The notes beneath the pieces were generated by a model. That model saw only the letters and a list, made by a program, of their open reading frames with translations, did no database searches and was not told the origin of the DNA. From assembly GCF_016917755.1 (NCBI RefSeq), contig NZ_CP070326.1, positions 6,696,001 through 6,760,000 of the forward strand: DNA of 64,000 nt. The letters run 5' to 3'. This DNA comes from Streptomyces noursei (GTDB taxonomy: Bacteria > Actinomycetota > Actinomycetes > Streptomycetales > Streptomycetaceae). Of the stretch, positions 9,088 to 17,881 are shown piece after piece (within the stretch, counting starts at the first letter, position 1; the number at the start of each line of letters is the position of its first letter). Both the position numbers and the translations under genes were made by a program.

Positions 9088-10131
9088 TCAGTACCAGGAC
9101 TCCCGCGCCGGCGGCAGCGACGCGATCTCCCGCAGGTCCTCGGGGGCCAGCACCAGCTCCGCCGCCTTGGCGTTCTGCGCCGCCCAGCGCTCCTTCTTCG
9201 TGCCGGGAACGGGGACCACATGACGCCCCTGCGCCAGCACCCAGGCCAGCGCGACCTGACCGGGGGTGGCCCCGTACCGGGCGCCGACCCGACGCAGCCC
9301 GGCCACCACCGGCTGGTTGGCGGCCATCATCTCCGCGGTGAACCGCGGGTGCCGGGCCCGTATGTCCTCCGGTTCGAAGCCCTGCCCCGGGGTGAGGGTG
9401 CCGGTCAGGAAGCCGTTGCCCAGCGGCATCGCCGCCAGGAACCCCACCCCGCGCGACTCGCACCACGGCAGCAGCTCCGCCAGCGCCGCCGGCGACCACA
9501 CCGACAGCTCCGCCTGCACGCTGCTCACCGGGAACACCTGCTGGACGCGCTCCAGTTGGCGCAGCGTCCCGGCGTGCAGTCCCCCACCGGGCGGCCCGCC
9601 CCGTCCGCCCGGCGCCGCCCGGCCCGTCCGCAGGGTGCGCGGCGTCCGCGCCGCGCGCGCCCCCACCGCGCAGAGCCCCAGCGACCGCACCTTCCCCACG
9701 GCCACCAGCTCCGCCATCGCCCCCCAGGTCTCCTCGATGGGCACCTCGGGGTCCGCGCGGTGCAGTTGGTAGAGGTCGATGTGGTCGGTCTGCAGCCGCC
9801 GCAGCGAGGCGTCGCAGGCGCGCTTGATGTAGCCGGGGCGCCCGTTGGCGACGATGTGCTGGTCGCCGGCGAGCAGCCCGCACTTGGTCGAGACGAAGGC
9901 GTCCCGGCGCCGCTCCTTGAGCACCCGTCCGACCAACAGCTCGTTGGTGAACGGGCCGTACATGTCCGCGGTGTCCAACAGGCTGCACCCCCGGTCGAGC
10001 GCGGCGTGCAGCGCCCGCAGCGACCCCTCCCCGCTGCGCTGCGACTCGCTGTACCCCCAGCTCATCGGCATGCAGCCGAGGCCGATCGCGCCCACCTCCA
10101 GGGCCGCCGCGCCGATTGTCCTGCGCTCCAC
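9088..10131 (-). CDS. Aldo/keto reductase
   Basis: This 347-residue cytosolic NADPH-dependent oxidoreductase of the aldo/keto reductase family has the catalytic tetrad in place: Asp and Tyr in LLDTADMYGP, Lys in VSTKCGL and His in YQLHRADP. A Gly/Pro/Arg-rich insertion (GGRGGPPGGGLHAG, about residues 185-200) interrupts the barrel between strands and replaces sequence that normally reads through to SEAS-type motifs. The C-terminal nucleotide-binding loop (VVPVPGTKKERW) is intact. The gene is divergent from the 2-hydroxyacid dehydrogenase, with 88 bases between the two starts that hold a repeated motif. The two may be co-regulated. The physiological substrate is unknown. Confidence 0.9.
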   Translation of the reverse strand: MERRTIGAAALEVGAIGLGCMPMSWGYSESQRSGEGSLRALHAALDRGCSLLDTADMYGPFTNELLVGRVLKERRRDAFVSTKCGLLAGDQHIVANGRPGYIKRACDASLRRLQTDHIDLYQLHRADPEVPIEETWGAMAELVAVGKVRSLGLCAVGARAARTPRTLRTGRAAPGGRGGPPGGGLHAGTLRQLERVQQVFPVSSVQAELSVWSPAALAELLPWCESRGVGFLAAMPLGNGFLTGTLTPGQGFEPEDIRARHPRFTAEMMAANQPVVAGLRRVGARYGATPGQVALAWVLAQGRHVVPVPGTKKERWAAQNAKAAELVLAPEDLREIASLPPARESWY

Positions 10132-10172
10132 CTGGTCGTGCCTCCGTCCCCTCGCCCCCGATCAAGGGCCAG

Positions 10173-10212
10173 ACCAAACTAACGTCTGAACCAAACGTCT
10201 CTTCGCATAGCC
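10173..10212. promoter_or_regulatory. Repeated ACCAAAC/AACGTCT motif between divergent oxidoreductase genes
   Basis: ACCAAAC occurs at 10173-10179 and again at 10190-10196, and AACGTCT at 10181-10187 and 10194-10200, giving two similar boxes 17 bases or less apart. The CATAGC that follows (about 10207-10212) lies the right distance from the ATG at 10220 to act as a -10 for a leaderless transcript; no Shine-Dalgarno is visible before that ATG. This fits a repressor-operator arrangement covering both promoters, which is inference from layout. Confidence 0.4.
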
Positions 10213-10219
10213 TCGGGCC

Positions 10220-11212
10220 ATGGCAACCGCAGACCCGCACCCGACCTCCGGCGACGTGTGGCTCCCGATCCCGCCCGGTGAGATCGACGGCCTTCCCGAC
10301 GGCCTCAACTACGTCCACTGGGACGCCGGTCCCGACTACCCGGCCGATCCCGCCCGGTGCGTCTTCTACGCCGTCCCGTACATGAAGGCCGCCGACGTCT
10401 GTCTGCGCCCGCTGACGCGGATGCGCCGGGTGCGCGTGGTGCAGGCCCTCACGGCCGGGATCGATCACCTGCTCCCCGGGCTGGACCACATGCCGCCCGG
10501 TGCGCAGTTGTGCAACGCCCGGGGGCTGCACGACGCCAGCACCGCCGAGTTGGCGCTCACCCTGACGCTGGCGTCGCTGCGCGGCATGCCGGACTTCGTC
10601 CGGGCACAGGACGCGGGCGAGTGGCGGCCGGACTACCGTCCGGCACTTGCCGACAAGTCGGTCCTCATTGTGGGCTATGGTTCGATCGGCAGTGCCATCG
10701 AGGACCGGCTCACACCCTTCGAATGCGCGCGGGTCATGCGCATCGCGCGCACCGCCCGTGACACTGTGCGCGGTCCGGTGCATCCACTCTCCGAGCTGAC
10801 CGCCCTCCTGCCCACCGCGGACGTCGTCATCCTCGCCACTCCGCTCACCGCGCAGACGCGTGGCCTGGTCGGACGCGATTTCCTGGCCCGGATGAAGGAC
10901 GGCGCACTCCTGGTGAACGTCGCCCGGGGAGCGATCGTCGACACCGCCGCGCTGCTCTTGGAAGTCGAGTCGGGACGGCTCTGCGCGGCCCTCGACGTCA
11001 CCGATCCGGAACCCCTGCCCGCCGACCATCCGCTGTGGCACGCTCCCGGCGTGCTCGTCACTCCACACGTCGGCGGCCCCAGCTCTGCCTTCCTGCCCCG
11101 TGCGAAGCGGCTACTGCGCGGTCAATTGGCGCTTTTCGCGGCCGGCGAGCCCGTCCGGTACGTCGTCGGCACGGCACCGGAATCCACAGTGGATCGCTCT
11201 ACGAGGCCGTAG
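10220..11212 (+). CDS. D-isomer-specific 2-hydroxyacid dehydrogenase
   Basis: This 330-residue cytosolic NAD(P)-dependent dehydrogenase has its Rossmann glycine motif in VLIVGYGSIGSAIEDRL (about residues 152-168). The catalytic Arg lies in NVARGAIVDTAAL, the catalytic Glu in DVTDPEPLP and the catalytic His in LVTPHVGGP. The length is normal for the family. The family interconverts 2-keto and 2-hydroxy acids such as glyoxylate/glycolate or hydroxypyruvate/glycerate. The sequence does not show which; the adjacent aldo/keto reductase suggests a detoxification or small carbonyl pathway. No Shine-Dalgarno precedes the ATG, and the spacing to CATAGC suggests a leaderless mRNA. It is distinct from the serA gene further on, having no ACT domain. 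Confidence 0.9.
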   Translation: MATADPHPTSGDVWLPIPPGEIDGLPDGLNYVHWDAGPDYPADPARCVFYAVPYMKAADVCLRPLTRMRRVRVVQALTAGIDHLLPGLDHMPPGAQLCNARGLHDASTAELALTLTLASLRGMPDFVRAQDAGEWRPDYRPALADKSVLIVGYGSIGSAIEDRLTPFECARVMRIARTARDTVRGPVHPLSELTALLPTADVVILATPLTAQTRGLVGRDFLARMKDGALLVNVARGAIVDTAALLLEVESGRLCAALDVTDPEPLPADHPLWHAPGVLVTPHVGGPSSAFLPRAKRLLRGQLALFAAGEPVRYVVGTAPESTVDRSTRP

Positions 11213-13305
11213 GACTGCTCTCCGTGTCTATAAATCCCTAGGTGGTCACGCTCTGTAGAGGCGCTATGTCCCTGAGTGACGGATCTGGTGTATCGTCCCG
11301 AGCGGGGATGCGCCGGGATCGTCACGGCGCGATACGAAAGATCCGGAACCGAGGGGGGCGACGGGCGATGTACTGCCGATGGATGATCCGCGAGACACGC
11401 GATCCACGAGCGCCCGCAGCAAGGCCGACGGGACCCCGGACGCGCCGCTCCCGACGCGGCCAGGCCCGGAAGAACGGGAGAGCGCGGTGAGCGCCCCGGG
11501 GGCGATGCTCTCCAGGTCGCCCGTGCAGACCGGCGGTGCGCCGAACCCGGTGCCCCAGGTCACGCTGGCCGTCGTCTGCGGCGGCTACGCGGTCGGCTCC
11601 GCGGTGGGCTGGGGATCACCGCGCATCGCCGCGATCATGGGGGACTTCGGGCTCAGCTTCGCCGCCCTCGTCGCCGCCGTCTCCTGCGGCCTGTACGCCC
11701 GCAGGTACTCCACGCCCTTCCGCCCGGCCTGGGTCCTGTTCGCCATCTCGTCCGGGATGGCCGGCCTCGGCAACGGCGTCTGGGGCTGGTACGAGGTCTT
11801 CCAGGGGGCCGCCGTCCCCAGCCCCTCCCTGGCCGACTTCTGCTTCCTGCTGTTCGCGCCGCCGGCCATCGTCGGCCTGCTGGTGCTCGCCAAGCGGCCG
11901 GTGACCAAGGCGGGTTGGGTCTGCCTCGGGCTCGACGCCTGGCTGATCGCCGGCTCGCTGCTCACCCTCTCCTGGAGCCTCGCGCTCGCGCACACCGCGC
12001 ACTTCCAGGGCCGCACGGTCGCCCAGAGTGCCCTCTCGCTGGCCTATCCGCTGCTGGACATCGTGCTCGTCAGCATGGTCCTGGCACTGCACTTCCGGCG
12101 CTCCTCGGTGCACCGCTCGGCGATCAACACCGCCATCGCCGCGCTGGCGCTGACGGTGCTGTGCGACGCGCTGTTCAGCTCCCCGCTGCTGCACGACCAC
12201 TACCGCTCCGGCCAGATCCTGGACGCCGGCTGGTTCGCCGGGTCGATGCTCTTCGCCTACGCCCCGTGGGTGGGCCGCCGGTCCGGCGCGGAGAGCGAGG
12301 TCCCGGACCCGCGGCAGGCCGCCCGCCGTCCGCAGCCGCCCGGCAGCCGCCCGATCGCGGGCTCGCTGGCCGCCCTGACCCCGTATCTGGCCGCCGCCGT
12401 CTGCACCTTGGGCATCCTCACCAACGTCCTGGACGGGCGGCGCATCGACCGCGTGGTGCTCTTCACCGGCTGCACGGTCGTGCTGGCCCTCGTCGTCCGG
12501 CAGGGCATCATGCTGCTCGACAACATCACCCTCACCCAGGAACTGGCGCAGAAGGAGAACCACTTCCGCTCCCTGGTGCAGGGCTCCAGCGACGTCATCA
12601 TGATCGCCGCGCCCACCGGCGTGCTGCGGTACGTCAGTCCCGCCGCCGCCGGGGTCTACGGCCGCGACGCCGAGGAACTGGTCGGCGCCGAACTCGCCTC
12701 GCTGATCCACCCCGAGGACCTGGGCCGGGTGGTCCACGAGGTCCGCCGGTTCCTCGCCGCCTCGCCCGAGGTCGAGCCGACCACCCGGATCGAGTGCCGC
12801 TTCCGGGCCGGCGGGCAGCGCGCCGGCGGCGACGGCTGGCTGAACGTCGAGTCCACGGTCAACCGCCACCACGGCGGCCTGATCTTCAACTCCCGCGACG
12901 TCACCGAGCGCGTCCGGCTCCAGGCCCAGCTCCAGCACAACGCCTCGCACGACGCGCTCACCGACCTGCCCAACCGCGCGCTGTTCACCGAGCGGGTCAC
13001 CAAGGCCGTCACCGGCCGCCGGGCCAGCGACCACGACACCGCCGTGCTCTACATCGACCTCGACGGCTTCAAGCAGGTCAACGACACCATCGGCCACCAG
13101 GCGGGCGACGAGCTGCTGATCCAGGCGGCCCGCCGGCTCGCGGAATCGGTGCGGGCCGGTGACATAGCGGCCCGACTCGGCGGCGACGAGTTCGCCGCGC
13201 TCATCACCGGCGACGGCACCCGCGACCGCGCGGCCCGGGAGTTCCGCATCCTGGAGATCGCCGACCGGCTCCGGCTCCGACTCTCCGAGCCCTACCGCAT
13301 CGACG

Positions 13306-14052
13306 GCCGGGACGTCCGGGTCGCGGCCAGCATCGGCGTGGCCTTCGCCGAACCGGGCGTCAGCCCGGCGGGCCTGCTGCGCAACGCCGACCTGGCGATG
13401 TACCGCGCCAAGCAGGCCGGCAAGGGCCGGGTCGAGCTCTACGCCCCGCAGATGCAGGACGAGGTCGCGCACCGCGCCGAACTCGCCAGCAAGCTCCGCA
13501 CCGCCCTCCAGGACGGCGAGTTCGCGCTGCTGAACCAGCCGGTGGTCGAGCTGGCCAGCGGCCGGATCACCGCGGTCGCCGCGCACGCCCGCTGGCGGTC
13601 CGCCGAGGGCATCCTCTTCACCCCGGCCGAGTTCCTCCGGGTCGGCGACCGCGGGCGGCTCACCGACGAGGGCGGCGAGCGCGCCGCCGAGCTCGGCCGC
13701 TGGCAGCTGGAGGAGGCCGTGGAGCAGGCCGCCGCCCGGCACCGCGCGGGCCACCAGGTCCCGGTCGCCGTCCGGCTCTCCGCCCGGCGTCTACTGGACC
13801 GCGCGCTGACCCCCAAGGCCATCGAGGCGCTGCTCGCCCGGCACGGCCTGCCCACGGGCGCGCTCGTCCTGGAATTGTCCGAAAGCGACCCCCGGGTCCC
13901 GCTGGACGACCTGGAGCGCCGGCTGGTCGCGCTGCGCCGGCTCGGCGTGCGGACCGCGCTGGACGGCTTCGGCAGCGGGTACGCCGCGATGAACGCGCTG
14001 CGCCGGCTCCCCATCGACGTTCTGCGGCTGGACCGCGGGCTGATCGACGGGG
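13306..14052 (+). repeat. Direct repeat, copy 1 (747 bp)
   Basis: This is the first copy of a segment covering the end of the GGDEF domain and most of the EAL domain. It appears identical to copy 2 along its whole length. The original ends share the short word ATCGACGG (before 13306 and before 14801), which may have been the microhomology used to form the duplication. Confidence 0.92.
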
Positions 14053-14053
14053 A

Positions 14054-14800
14054 GCCGGGACGTCCGGGTCGCGGCCAGCATCGGCGTGGCCTTCGCCGAA
14101 CCGGGCGTCAGCCCGGCGGGCCTGCTGCGCAACGCCGACCTGGCGATGTACCGCGCCAAGCAGGCCGGCAAGGGCCGGGTCGAGCTCTACGCCCCGCAGA
14201 TGCAGGACGAGGTCGCGCACCGCGCCGAACTCGCCAGCAAGCTCCGCACCGCCCTCCAGGACGGCGAGTTCGCGCTGCTGAACCAGCCGGTGGTCGAGCT
14301 GGCCAGCGGCCGGATCACCGCGGTCGCCGCGCACGCCCGCTGGCGGTCCGCCGAGGGCATCCTCTTCACCCCGGCCGAGTTCCTCCGGGTCGGCGACCGC
14401 GGGCGGCTCACCGACGAGGGCGGCGAGCGCGCCGCCGAGCTCGGCCGCTGGCAGCTGGAGGAGGCCGTGGAGCAGGCCGCCGCCCGGCACCGCGCGGGCC
14501 ACCAGGTCCCGGTCGCCGTCCGGCTCTCCGCCCGGCGTCTACTGGACCGCGCGCTGACCCCCAAGGCCATCGAGGCGCTGCTCGCCCGGCACGGCCTGCC
14601 CACGGGCGCGCTCGTCCTGGAATTGTCCGAAAGCGACCCCCGGGTCCCGCTGGACGACCTGGAGCGCCGGCTGGTCGCGCTGCGCCGGCTCGGCGTGCGG
14701 ACCGCGCTGGACGGCTTCGGCAGCGGGTACGCCGCGATGAACGCGCTGCGCCGGCTCCCCATCGACGTTCTGCGGCTGGACCGCGGGCTGATCGACGGGG
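14054..14800 (+). repeat. Direct repeat, copy 2 (747 bp)
   Basis: This is the second copy, separated from copy 1 by a single extra base (A at 14053). The repeat period is 748, so it shifts the frame; a simple 747-bp duplication would have kept it. After 14800 the sequence continues into the unique end of the EAL domain. Confidence 0.92.
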
Positions 14801-15181
14801 TGGTGGAGTCCCCCCGACTGCACAAGATCACCGCCGGGCTGCTGCGGATCGCCTCCGACCTCGGCATGCAGTCGGTCGCGGAGGGCGTGGATCTGCCCGA
14901 ACAGGTGTTGGCGCTGCGCTCGATGGGGTGCACCCACGGCATGGGGCTGGCCTTCTCCGGTCCGCTGGACGAGCATCGGCTGCGCCGCGCGCTGACCCGT
15001 GGCAGCTACCCGGTGCCGGACCTGACCGGCCCGGGGCGGGCGGTGGTGCTCAGCGGCAGCCGTCCCGTTCGGCACGCCGCCGCGGCCGGAGAGGCGGAGA
15101 CATCCCCCGTTGCGCCCAAATAGTGAGACCTCCGTCCCACCCACTTGACACTCGGTGCACGGGAGGGGGAGGGTCAGTGCC

Positions 15182-15223
15182 ATGCGCACCCGAATTCTCG
15201 TACTTGGAAAGCGCGTCGGCTGA
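15182..15223 (+). CDS. ilvB leader peptide, MRTRILVLGKRVG
   Basis: This 13-residue open frame has the consecutive codons Ile-Leu-Val-Leu at positions 5-8 and another Val at 12, which cover all three branched-chain amino acids. A GGAGGG-type Shine-Dalgarno lies about nine bases upstream. The stop at 15221-15223 is followed about 40 bases later by the attenuator hairpin. The peptide acts as a ribosome-stalling sensor and has no other expected function. Confidence 0.85.
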   Translation: MRTRILVLGKRVG

Positions 15224-15265
15224 AGCTGGGACCCTGACGAACCCGGCTGACCACACCGACGCGCT

Positions 15266-15299
15266 CCCCTCGCTTGCCTCACGGCACGAGGGGTTTTTT
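15266..15299 (+). terminator. ilvB attenuator terminator
   Basis: The stem CCCCTCG (15266-15272) pairs with CGAGGGG (15287-15293), with an inner TGCC/GGCA extension, and six T residues follow at 15294-15299. It lies between the leader peptide and the ilvB start. Confidence 0.9.
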
Positions 15300-15356
15300 G
15301 TTGCATCGCAACCTCACAAATCCCGTCAAAACCCTCAGCTTCGAGAAGAGACGCAG

Positions 15357-17213
15357 ATGACCGAGCAGGCCTCCGGGGCCCACCATCCGCAGCCGCGGGC
15401 CCGTAACTCCGGCGGATCGCACCAGCCCGCGACCGTCGAGCACGTCACGGGCGCGCAGTCCCTCATCCGTTCGCTGGAGGAGGTCGGGGCCGACACCGTG
15501 TTCGGCATCCCCGGCGGTGCGATCCTCCCGGCGTACGACCCGATGATGGACTCCTCGAAGGTCCGGCACGTGCTGGTGCGGCACGAGCAGGGTGCGGGAC
15601 ACGCCGCCACCGGATACGCCCAGGCCACCGGCAAGGTCGGGGTCTGCATGGCGACGTCCGGGCCGGGCGCCACCAACCTCGTCACCCCGATCGCCGACGC
15701 GCACATGGACTCCGTGCCGCTGGTCGCGATCACCGGTCAGGTCTCGTCCAAGTCGATCGGCACGGACGCCTTCCAGGAGGCGGACATCTGCGGCATCACC
15801 ATGCCGATCACCAAGCACAACTGGCTGGTCACCGACCCGGCCGACATCCCCAAGACGATCGCCGAGGCGTTCCACGTCGCCTCCACGGGCCGCCCCGGCC
15901 CGGTCCTGGTCGACATCGCCAAGGACGCCCTCCAGGCGCAGACCACCTTCGTGTGGCCGCCGCAGACCGACCTGCCGGGCTATCGTCCCGTCACCAAGCC
16001 GCACGCCAAGCAGATCCGCGAGGCCGCCCGGCTGATCGCCGAGTCCAAGCGCCCGGTGCTCTACGTCGGCGGCGGCGTCCTGAAGGCCGGCGCCACCGCC
16101 GAGCTGAAGGTGCTCGCCGAGCTGACCGGCGCCCCGGTCACCACCACCCTGATGGCGCTGGGCGCCTTCCCCGACAGCCACCCACAGCACCTCGGCATGC
16201 CGGGCATGCACGGCTCGGTCACCGCGGTCGCCGCGCTCCAGAAGGCCGACCTGCTGATCACCCTCGGCGCCCGCTTCGACGACCGGGTCACCGGCAAGCT
16301 GGACTCCTTCGCCCCGTACGCCAAGGTCGTGCACGCGGACATCGACCCGGCGGAGATCGGCAAGAACCGCGCCGCGGACGTGCCGATCGTCGGGGACGCC
16401 CGCGAGGTCATCGCCGACCTGATCGTCGCGGTCCAGGCCGAGCACGAGGCCGGCCACAAGGGCGACTACAGCGCCTGGTGGAAGGACCTCAACCGCTGGC
16501 GCGAGACCTACCCGCTGGGCTACGACCTGCCGGACGACGGCAGCCTCTCCCCGCAGCAGGTCATCGAGCGGATCGGCAAGCTCGCCCCGGCCGACACGAT
16601 CTTCGCCGCGGGCGTCGGCCAGCACCAGATGTGGGCCGCCCACTTCATCCACTACGAGCGGCCCGCCACCTGGCTGAACTCCGGCGGCGCCGGCACCATG
16701 GGCTACGCCGTGCCCGCCGCGATGGGCGCCAAGGCCGGCAAGCCGGACCGCACCGTCTGGGCGATCGACGGCGACGGCTGCTTCCAGATGACCAATCAGG
16801 AACTGGTCACCTGCGCGCTGAACAACATCCCGATCAAGGTCGCGATCATCAACAACGGCGCGCTGGGCATGGTCCGCCAGTGGCAGACCCTCTTCTACAA
16901 CCAGCGCTACTCCAACACCGTGCTGCACAGCGGCCCCGAGGACATCAACCCGCAGGCCAAGGGCACCCGCGTGCCGGACTTCGTCAAGCTGGCCGAGGCG
17001 ATGGGCTGCGCCGCACTGCGCTGCGAGGACCCGGCCGAGCTGGACAAGGTCATCGAAGAGGCCAACGCCATCAACGACCGCCCGGTGGTGGTCGACTTCA
17101 TCGTCCACGAGGATGCCCAGGTGTGGCCGATGGTCGCCGCCGGCACCTCCAACGACGAGGTCATGGCTGCCCGGGGCGTGCGTCCCGACTTCGGCGACAA
17201 CGAAGACGACTGA
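15357..17213 (+). CDS. ilvB: Acetolactate synthase large (catalytic) subunit
   Basis: This 618-residue ThDP- and FAD-dependent enzyme condenses two pyruvates to acetolactate, or pyruvate with 2-oxobutyrate, the first common step to valine, leucine and isoleucine. The catalytic Glu is residue 77 in VLVRHEQGAGHAA. The central FAD domain includes TTLMALGAFP, and the ThDP/Mg motif lies in VWAIDGDGCFQMTNQEL. The ATG at 15357 follows GAGAAGAGA. A poorly conserved N-terminal extension of about 28 residues (His, Gln and Pro rich) precedes the core, as in other streptomycetes. It is the first gene of ilvB-ilvN-ilvC and is controlled by the leader attenuator. Its frame is open upstream all the way into the broken GGDEF/EAL gene. 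Confidence 0.97.
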   Translation: MTEQASGAHHPQPRARNSGGSHQPATVEHVTGAQSLIRSLEEVGADTVFGIPGGAILPAYDPMMDSSKVRHVLVRHEQGAGHAATGYAQATGKVGVCMATSGPGATNLVTPIADAHMDSVPLVAITGQVSSKSIGTDAFQEADICGITMPITKHNWLVTDPADIPKTIAEAFHVASTGRPGPVLVDIAKDALQAQTTFVWPPQTDLPGYRPVTKPHAKQIREAARLIAESKRPVLYVGGGVLKAGATAELKVLAELTGAPVTTTLMALGAFPDSHPQHLGMPGMHGSVTAVAALQKADLLITLGARFDDRVTGKLDSFAPYAKVVHADIDPAEIGKNRAADVPIVGDAREVIADLIVAVQAEHEAGHKGDYSAWWKDLNRWRETYPLGYDLPDDGSLSPQQVIERIGKLAPADTIFAAGVGQHQMWAAHFIHYERPATWLNSGGAGTMGYAVPAAMGAKAGKPDRTVWAIDGDGCFQMTNQELVTCALNNIPIKVAIINNGALGMVRQWQTLFYNQRYSNTVLHSGPEDINPQAKGTRVPDFVKLAEAMGCAALRCEDPAELDKVIEEANAINDRPVVVDFIVHEDAQVWPMVAAGTSNDEVMAARGVRPDFGDNEDD

Positions 17214-17254
17214 CCCAGGACGTCACGGACGCACGGAAGAAGAGAGAAGACGAC

Positions 17255-17779
17255 ATGTCCAAGCACACGCTCTCCGTCCTGGTGGAGAACACCCCCGGCA
17301 TCCTCGCCAGGATCGCCGCGCTGTTCTCCCGCCGCGGCTTCAACATCGACTCGCTGGCGGTGGGGGTCACCGAGCACCCCGACATCTCCCGCATCACCAT
17401 CGTGGTCAGCGTCGAGAAGCTGCCGCTGGAGCAGGTCACCAAGCAGCTCAACAAGCTCGTCAACGTCCTGAAGATCGTCGAGCTGGAGCCGGGCTCGGCC
17501 ATCCAGCGCGAACTGGTCCTGGTGAAGGTCCGCGCCGACAACGAGACCCGCTCCCAGATCGTCGAGATCGTCCAGCTCTTCCGCGCCAAGACCGTGGACG
17601 TCTCGCCGGACGCCGTGACGATCGAGGCCACCGGGTCCAGCGACAAGCTGGAGGCGATGCTCCGGATGCTGGAGCCCTTCGGCATCAAGGAACTGGTGCA
17701 GTCCGGCACCATCGCGATAGGCCGTGGCGCCCGGTCCATCACCGACCGCTCGCTGCGAGCGCTGGACCGTACGGCCTGA
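17255..17779 (+). CDS. ilvN: Acetolactate synthase small (regulatory) subunit
   Basis: This 174-residue regulatory subunit has an N-terminal ACT domain (HTLSVLVENTPGILARIAALF, residues 4-24, continuing with RRGFNIDSLAVG) and a C-terminal IlvN domain. It binds the catalytic subunit, stimulates it and confers valine feedback inhibition. It starts 41 bases after ilvB with a GA-rich Shine-Dalgarno, consistent with one operon and matched production. The length is standard. Confidence 0.97.
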   Translation: MSKHTLSVLVENTPGILARIAALFSRRGFNIDSLAVGVTEHPDISRITIVVSVEKLPLEQVTKQLNKLVNVLKIVELEPGSAIQRELVLVKVRADNETRSQIVEIVQLFRAKTVDVSPDAVTIEATGSSDKLEAMLRMLEPFGIKELVQSGTIAIGRGARSITDRSLRALDRTA

Positions 17780-17881
17780 TTCCGGCGGTCCGTTCGGACC
17801 GTATGCCGAGACCCCCCGACTTTTCCCACCTCGCCCGACGTACTGTGTGGGCACCCCGCTAGATCCAAGGAGAAAACCGAA

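Larger units (their letters stand above)
11379..15123 (+). pseudogene. Membrane PAS-GGDEF-EAL protein (c-di-GMP family) disrupted by a 748-bp tandem duplication
   Basis: Without the duplication the gene would be 2997 bp and encode 998 residues. The protein would have an N-terminal array of about eight to ten membrane helices (residues 50-385), a PAS domain (about 400-510, FRSLVQGSSDVIMIAAPTG), a GGDEF domain with an intact RLGGDEFAAL active site (near 605), and a C-terminal EAL domain. The EAL domain looks catalytically dead: the EAL triad position reads HAR in VAAHARWR, and the usual DDFGTGYS reads DGFGSGYA. A direct duplication (13306-14052 and 14054-14800) shifts the frame by one, so the EAL-coding end is out of frame. 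The normal C-terminus is still present, in frame 1, ending at 15123. The start may instead be the GTG at 11487, which has a better Shine-Dalgarno. It lies directly upstream of the ilvB leader, as does the GGDEF/EAL gene I recall before ilvB in S. coelicolor. Confidence 0.85.
15145..15299 (+). promoter_or_regulatory. ilvB transcription attenuator (leader region)
   Basis: This is a classical amino-acid attenuator. A TTGACA at 15145-15150 may be the -35 box, though no clear -10 follows at standard spacing. A G-rich run (about 15161-15173) contains the Shine-Dalgarno of a leader peptide rich in Ile, Leu and Val codons, and a T-tailed terminator hairpin follows. The G-rich run can also pair with CTCCCCT at the base of the terminator, which offers a candidate alternative fold. 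Starvation for branched-chain aminoacyl-tRNA would stall the ribosome in the leader and let transcription enter ilvB. Confidence 0.8.
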
